Positions 60,684-64,000 of a stretch of 64,000 bases of DNA are shown here, piece by piece. The notes beneath the pieces were generated by a model. It did no database searches, had not been told where the DNA came from, and worked only from the letters and a program-made list of their open reading frames with translations. A program made the position numbers and the translations under genes. Position 1 is the stretch's first letter. Each line of letters opens with the position of its first letter. The DNA is from Ectobacillus polymachus (GTDB taxonomy: Bacteria > Bacillota > Bacilli > Bacillales > Bacillaceae_G): contig NZ_JBLREB010000001.1 in NCBI RefSeq assembly GCF_048159605.1, positions 310,001 through 374,000 of the forward strand, given 5' to 3'.

Positions 60684-62180
60684 ATGAGTAACAGACAAAC
60701 TAGAACAGACGTTATCTTAATTGGTGCTGGAATCATGAGCGCGACTTTAGGGTCACTGCTTAAAGAATTAGTGCCGGACTGGAATATTAAAGTGTTTGAG
60801 AAGCTCGATAAAGCAGGAATAGAAAGCTCTAACGAATGGAATAATGCGGGAACGGGGCACTCTGCACTATGTGAGCTTAACTATACCGTTGAAAAACAGG
60901 ACGGATCTATAGATATTAACAAAGCTATAAAAATTAATGAACAATTTCAGCTTTCAAGACAGTTTTGGTCTTATCTTGTAAACAATGATTTGATACGTAA
61001 TCCGCAGGACTTTATCATGCCATTGCCTCATATGAGTTTTGTACGAGGAGAAAAAAATGTAACGTTTCTAAAAAAACGTTTTGAAGCGCTTTCAAACAGT
61101 CCTCTGTTTCAAGGGATGGAATTTTCCGATGACCCAGAAAAACTGATGGAATGGATTCCGCTAATTATGAATGGCCGTGCAGCGAATGAACCTATAGCTG
61201 CAACAAAAATCGACTCTGGAACTGATTGCAACTTTGGTGCTTTAACACGCATGTTGTTTGACCACTTAAAGAGTAAAGACGTCGATATAAAATTCAACCA
61301 TAAGGTTGATGATATTAAACGTGCTAGCGACGGCTTGTGGGAATTGAAAGTACGGAACGAGAGCGGTATCATTGAACGCCATACTTCAAAATTCGTCTTT
61401 ATCGGCAGTGGTGGCGGAAGCCTGCCTTTACTACAAAAAACTGGTATTCCTGAAAGTAAACATATTGGAGGATTCCCAGTAAGCGGACTATTCCTAGTAT
61501 GTAAAAATCAAAAGGTTGTAGAGCAGCATCATGCTAAAGTATACGGAAAAGCTGCGGTTGGTGCGCCTCCAATGTCTGTTCCGCATCTTGATACACGATA
61601 TATCGACAACAAAAAATCATTGCTATTTGGACCGTTTGCCGGCTTCTCACCAAAATTCTTAAAAACGGGTTCAAATATGGATTTAATAGCTTCCGTGAAA
61701 CCAAATAATGTCTTCACTATGTTAGCGGCAGGTGCAAAAAACATGCCATTAACAAAATACTTGATCCAACAACTAATGTTATCGAAAGAACAGCGTATTG
61801 AAGAGTTACGAGAGTTTATTCCAGAAGCTAAAAGCGAAGATTGGGATATTGTAGTAGCGGGCCAACGTGTACAAGTTATTAAAGACACTGAAGCTGGCGG
61901 CAAAGGAACTCTTCAATTTGGTACAGAAGTTGTAAGTAGCGCTGATGGCTCGATCGCTGCATTACTTGGCGCATCTCCAGGTGCTTCTACCGCCGTTTCC
62001 GTCATGCTTACGGTAATAAAAAAATGCTTCCCGCAACATCTAAACGAGTGGGAAACGAAAATAAAAGAAATGATTCCTTCTTATGGCGTGTCACTAGTGG
62101 AAAACCCAGAGCTTTTCAATGAAATTCATACTTCAACAGCAGAGACGCTTGGCTTAGAGCCTAAAAAGCAGTTCGCATAG
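60684..62180 (+). CDS. mqo: Malate:quinone oxidoreductase
   Basis: This 498-residue FAD-dependent enzyme on the cytoplasmic face of the membrane oxidises malate to oxaloacetate and passes electrons to the quinone pool. It has N-terminal VILIGAGIMSATLGSLLKEL (dinucleotide-binding), SSNEWNNAGTGHSALCELNYT (the Mqo signature) and the C-terminal LLGASPGASTAVSVML near the FAD. The ATG follows AGGGGAGG. A terminator follows. It stands alone. Confidence 0.95.
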   Translation: MSNRQTRTDVILIGAGIMSATLGSLLKELVPDWNIKVFEKLDKAGIESSNEWNNAGTGHSALCELNYTVEKQDGSIDINKAIKINEQFQLSRQFWSYLVNNDLIRNPQDFIMPLPHMSFVRGEKNVTFLKKRFEALSNSPLFQGMEFSDDPEKLMEWIPLIMNGRAANEPIAATKIDSGTDCNFGALTRMLFDHLKSKDVDIKFNHKVDDIKRASDGLWELKVRNESGIIERHTSKFVFIGSGGGSLPLLQKTGIPESKHIGGFPVSGLFLVCKNQKVVEQHHAKVYGKAAVGAPPMSVPHLDTRYIDNKKSLLFGPFAGFSPKFLKTGSNMDLIASVKPNNVFTMLAAGAKNMPLTKYLIQQLMLSKEQRIEELREFIPEAKSEDWDIVVAGQRVQVIKDTEAGGKGTLQFGTEVVSSADGSIAALLGASPGASTAVSVMLTVIKKCFPQHLNEWETKIKEMIPSYGVSLVENPELFNEIHTSTAETLGLEPKKQFA

Positions 62181-62252
62181 AGAGCTGAATACAGGGGGAC
62201 GGTTAAACCTGTAAAAATAGAAAATCAGGAATAATTGAAAAACCTATATGTG

Positions 62253-62303
62253 AAAGGAAGCATAAATTGCCGTTTTGGCAAATTATGCTTCCTTTTGTTT
62301 TTT
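62253..62303 (+). terminator. Terminator after mqo
   Basis: Nineteen-base arms centred on GTTTT (AAGGAAGCATAAATTGCC with GGCAAATTATGCTTCCTT, one A-A mismatch) are followed by TTGTTTTTTC. Confidence 0.85.
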
Positions 62304-62407
62304 CAAGGAACTTTATTGGTCTATAATGAAGTGTATGCGGAAGTGAATGGGTAATAGCTATAAAAAGTAAAGTAGTGTCAAAATTACTGAAGGAGAGCTG
62401 ATTTAGT

Positions 62408-62845
62408 TTGAACAACCTTACGAAATTTAAAATTTTAAAACCAGCTAATGAAGTTTTTGAAGCCTTTGTAGACCCTTTAAAAATCGGGAATTTTTGGTTC
62501 TCTTCAAGTTCTGAAAGATGGGAACAGGGTAAGACGATTACATTGAGATATGATGAATACGACGCACTACTGGATATAAACGTAATAGAAGTAAAGTTGA
62601 ATAAGAAGATCATGTTCAAATGGGGTCCAACTGAGGAAGAGCATATAGTTACAATTATGCTGAATGAACTAGATAATTCGAATACAATTATTGAAGTTAA
62701 CGAAGAAGGGTTCAAAGAAAATGATGATGAGATCATACATAAATTGTTAGACAATAAAGAAGGATGGGTTTTTGTGTTGTCCTGTTTAAAGGGGTATTTA
62801 GAATTTGGTGTTACTAACTTGAGAACAGGTTTAGTGAAGGATTAA
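62408..62845 (+). CDS. SRPBCC/AHSA1-like protein
   Basis: This 145-residue START-like domain reads MNNLTKFKILKPANEVFEAFVDPLKIGNFWFSSSSERWEQGK, then ALLDINVIEVKLNKKIMFKWG and EGWVFVLSCLKGYLEFG, the Aha1-C-terminal-like (AHSA1) pattern of YndB-type proteins. These hold hydrophobic ligands. The start is TTG with AAGGAG 12 bases upstream. Function unknown. Confidence 0.82.
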   Translation: MNNLTKFKILKPANEVFEAFVDPLKIGNFWFSSSSERWEQGKTITLRYDEYDALLDINVIEVKLNKKIMFKWGPTEEEHIVTIMLNELDNSNTIIEVNEEGFKENDDEIIHKLLDNKEGWVFVLSCLKGYLEFGVTNLRTGLVKD

Positions 62846-62851
62846 TCTGTT

Positions 62852-62879
62852 AAAAGGGCCAATGGGCTCTTTTTTTATT
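62852..62879 (+). terminator. Terminator after the AHSA1-like gene
   Basis: AAAAGGGCC and GGGCTCTTTT form an imperfect stem, followed by a T-rich run. Confidence 0.7.
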
Positions 62880-62990
62880 TTTTAATTGGGTGAATCAATG
62901 TTAAAATTCAATATATGTGTAAAACAGGTGCCTGATCCATATGTTTCAAGTATGCTAACATAGCATTATTAAATCAGTGAGGTGGAGAAA

Positions 62991-63329
62991 TTGAAAAATA
63001 AAGTAATTTTACTTGCATCAGATCAGCTTGGTAAAGGAGAAGCAGAATTGGGAGAAGGAATATTAGAAACCTTCTTTACCATTCTTAAGCAAAAGGAAGA
63101 ACTACCTGTGGCTGTTTTTTGCATGAACCGCGGTGTGTTTACATTAACGGAACGCTCGCTCGTTTCTCTCCAATTAAAAGATCTGGAAGAAAAGGGTGTT
63201 GACGTTCTTGCTTGTAAAACATGTGTAGACTATTACGAGCTTAATGATAAGCTTGTAGCCGGGAAAATCAGCGGGATGGCCCAATTTATTGAGTTAGCCT
63301 CAAAATATGAAGTAATTACCTTATCTTAA
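62991..63329 (+). CDS. YedF-type DsrE-like protein
   Basis: This 112-residue protein starts MKNKVILLASDQLGKGEAELGEG and continues PVAVFCMNRGVFTLTERS and GVDVLACKTCVDYYELNDKL. That fits the C-terminal DsrE domain of YedF, where the C-x2-C of CKTCVDYY is conserved. Normal YedF has an N-terminal TusA-like domain that is absent here. TTG 62991 follows GAGGTGGA. GTG 62982 lies inside the ribosome site. A sulfur- or selenium-related role is possible, but no selenium gene is nearby. Confidence 0.75.
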   Translation: MKNKVILLASDQLGKGEAELGEGILETFFTILKQKEELPVAVFCMNRGVFTLTERSLVSLQLKDLEEKGVDVLACKTCVDYYELNDKLVAGKISGMAQFIELASKYEVITLS

Positions 63330-63351
63330 GTTTGAAGAGGTGGTCCTTAAG

Positions 63352-63478
63352 GTGCCCATATTTTTAAAAGGAGTTACAGATAAACACTTCGGAATCTGGA
63401 TAGTAACCTTAGTTCATTCAAAAAAATCTTGATTCTGAGCCTCTTCATCCCGTGTTTGAACAAATAAAAGATGAAGTA
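63352..63478 (+). other. Probable gene remnant
   Basis: GTG 63352 opens VPIFLKGVTDKHFGIWIVTL to a stop at 63432. A neighbouring frame continues LDSEPLHPVFEQIKDEV. This looks like a short frameshifted remnant. The rest of the 63330-63662 gap holds only AT-rich sequence. Confidence 0.3.
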
Positions 63479-63662
63479 TAGATAAGGATTTACAAGATGA
63501 CATAACATTATTATACAAAAAAGTATGTTTTTTATGATAATATACTAATTTTGTAAAACTATTTTTCGAAATTTGGTTTATACTGGTTAAGGGTAATAGA
63601 TAGAATTTTAATTAATAGTGAATCATTACACAATTTTTAGAAAGATGGGGAGGTGATTGTGA

Positions 63663-64000
63663 ATGCCTACACCATTAAATAAAAATCGTCGTTATATGGT
63701 TGGGTTAGAAAGTCTGAGAGGCCTCGCCATACTAGGTGTTATTTTGTATCATCTCAATTCTAAGTGGCTGCCTGGAGGATTCTTAGGTGTTACTGTATTT
63801 TTTGTGCTTTCTGGCTATTTAATTACGGATCTTCTTGTTATTGAATGGAAGGAAAATAAGAGGATTGATTTGAAGAAATTCTGGTTACATAGAGCAAGGA
63901 GATTGCTTCCAGGAATGCTTGTCATGCTTGTTATAACCATAGCATGGATTACAATTTTTTATAGTTCTTTACTTGTAAAAATGTGGGGAGATTCGTTAGC
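63663..64000 (+). CDS. Acyltransferase 3 family protein, N-terminal part (partial)
   Basis: The first 112 residues of a membrane O-acyltransferase (OatA-type) are visible: LESLRGLAILGVILYHL (catalytic His), GGFLGVTVFFVLSGYLITDLL and KKFWLHRARRLLPGML, the conserved helices of the family. The gene runs past the window. ATG 63663 follows GGGGAGGTG. Bacillus members add acetyl groups to peptidoglycan or other wall polymers, which can give lysozyme resistance. The second SGNH domain, if present, is outside the window. Confidence 0.9.
   Translation, partial: MPTPLNKNRRYMVGLESLRGLAILGVILYHLNSKWLPGGFLGVTVFFVLSGYLITDLLVIEWKENKRIDLKKFWLHRARRLLPGMLVMLVITIAWITIFYSSLLVKMWGDSL

Noticed and set aside
60310..60736. 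Two minus-strand frames before mqo
   Set aside because: One spans the hairpin and the other overlaps the mqo leader and start. Neither has a ribosome site or domain.
61080..61097. cre-like TTGAAGCGCTTTCAA inside mqo
   Set aside because: One base short of the consensus spacing and within coding sequence.

Overview
The window looks like chromosomal DNA of a spore-forming, low-GC Bacillus, most likely the Bacillus cereus group. Supporting signs are a complete spore germinant-receptor operon, a YtaF-type sporulation membrane protein, cupin, DUF4183 and Tyr/His-rich proteins of the spore-surface kind, Gram-positive regulators (AdeR, MntR-, BirA- and BmrR-type sites, a tyrosine T-box), and two copies of a structured repeat resembling the B. 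cereus-group element bcr1. No rRNA, tRNA, CRISPR array or transposase gene was seen. The first (GntR) and last (acyltransferase) genes run off the ends.

Layout. 1-2 kb: GntR regulator plus ABC transporter operon. 2-4.4 kb: mntH with a candidate MntR box, then a YtaF/MntP-like protein. 4.4-11 kb (minus strand): a germinant-receptor operon read A-C-D-B-B-B, with three near-identical tandem permease genes. 11-21 kb: small membrane proteins, a protein with an 11-copy AKADADAK repeat, a LysR/methyltransferase pair, a Gln-rich secreted protein behind three TTCACA repeats, OsmC, a BirA-controlled bioH-bioC operon, and a MarR/DUF4097 pair sharing inverted repeats. 21-30.5 kb: a tyrosine decarboxylation region made of T-box-tyrS, a degenerate plasmid Rep-like gene, a tyrosine/tyramine-type antiporter, tyrosine decarboxylase, pyridoxal kinase, an nhaC pseudogene with three frameshifts, and a YerC/TrpR-like regulator. 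30.6-36 kb: two membrane or hypothetical proteins, a P-loop protein, an orphan histidine kinase, two DUF4183 proteins and two bcr1-like repeats.

36-43.5 kb: a Bmr/BmrR-like efflux module with a classic 19-bp-spacer MerR promoter, a ZIP transporter, an XRE-DUF1232 protein, an NRAMP-related transporter with an altered metal site, and a quinone-reductase/MarR pair tied together by four copies of one 26-bp palindrome. 43.5-49 kb: an alanine module (adeR-ald-alr-amino acid permease) on the minus strand. 49-55.8 kb: small and spore proteins, a two-repeat membrane-anchored protein, a HAD phosphatase, and a decayed patch with a frameshifted DUF7662/PD-(D/E)XK nuclease gene and other remnants. 55.8-60 kb: a Tat mini-operon (Tat-signal metallophosphoesterase, tatA, tatC) and a DeoR regulator. 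60-64 kb: mqo, an AHSA1-like protein, a YedF/DsrE-like protein and the start of an acyltransferase.

The genes form several self-contained modules. Tyrosine decarboxylation joins uptake/exchange, decarboxylase, cofactor supply and a charging enzyme. Alanine catabolism joins transport, racemisation, deamination and a regulator. The Tat pair sits beside its probable cargo. The most unusual items are the Rep-derived protein beside tyrS, the four-operator MarR system, the triple permease receptor operon and the frameshifted nuclease.
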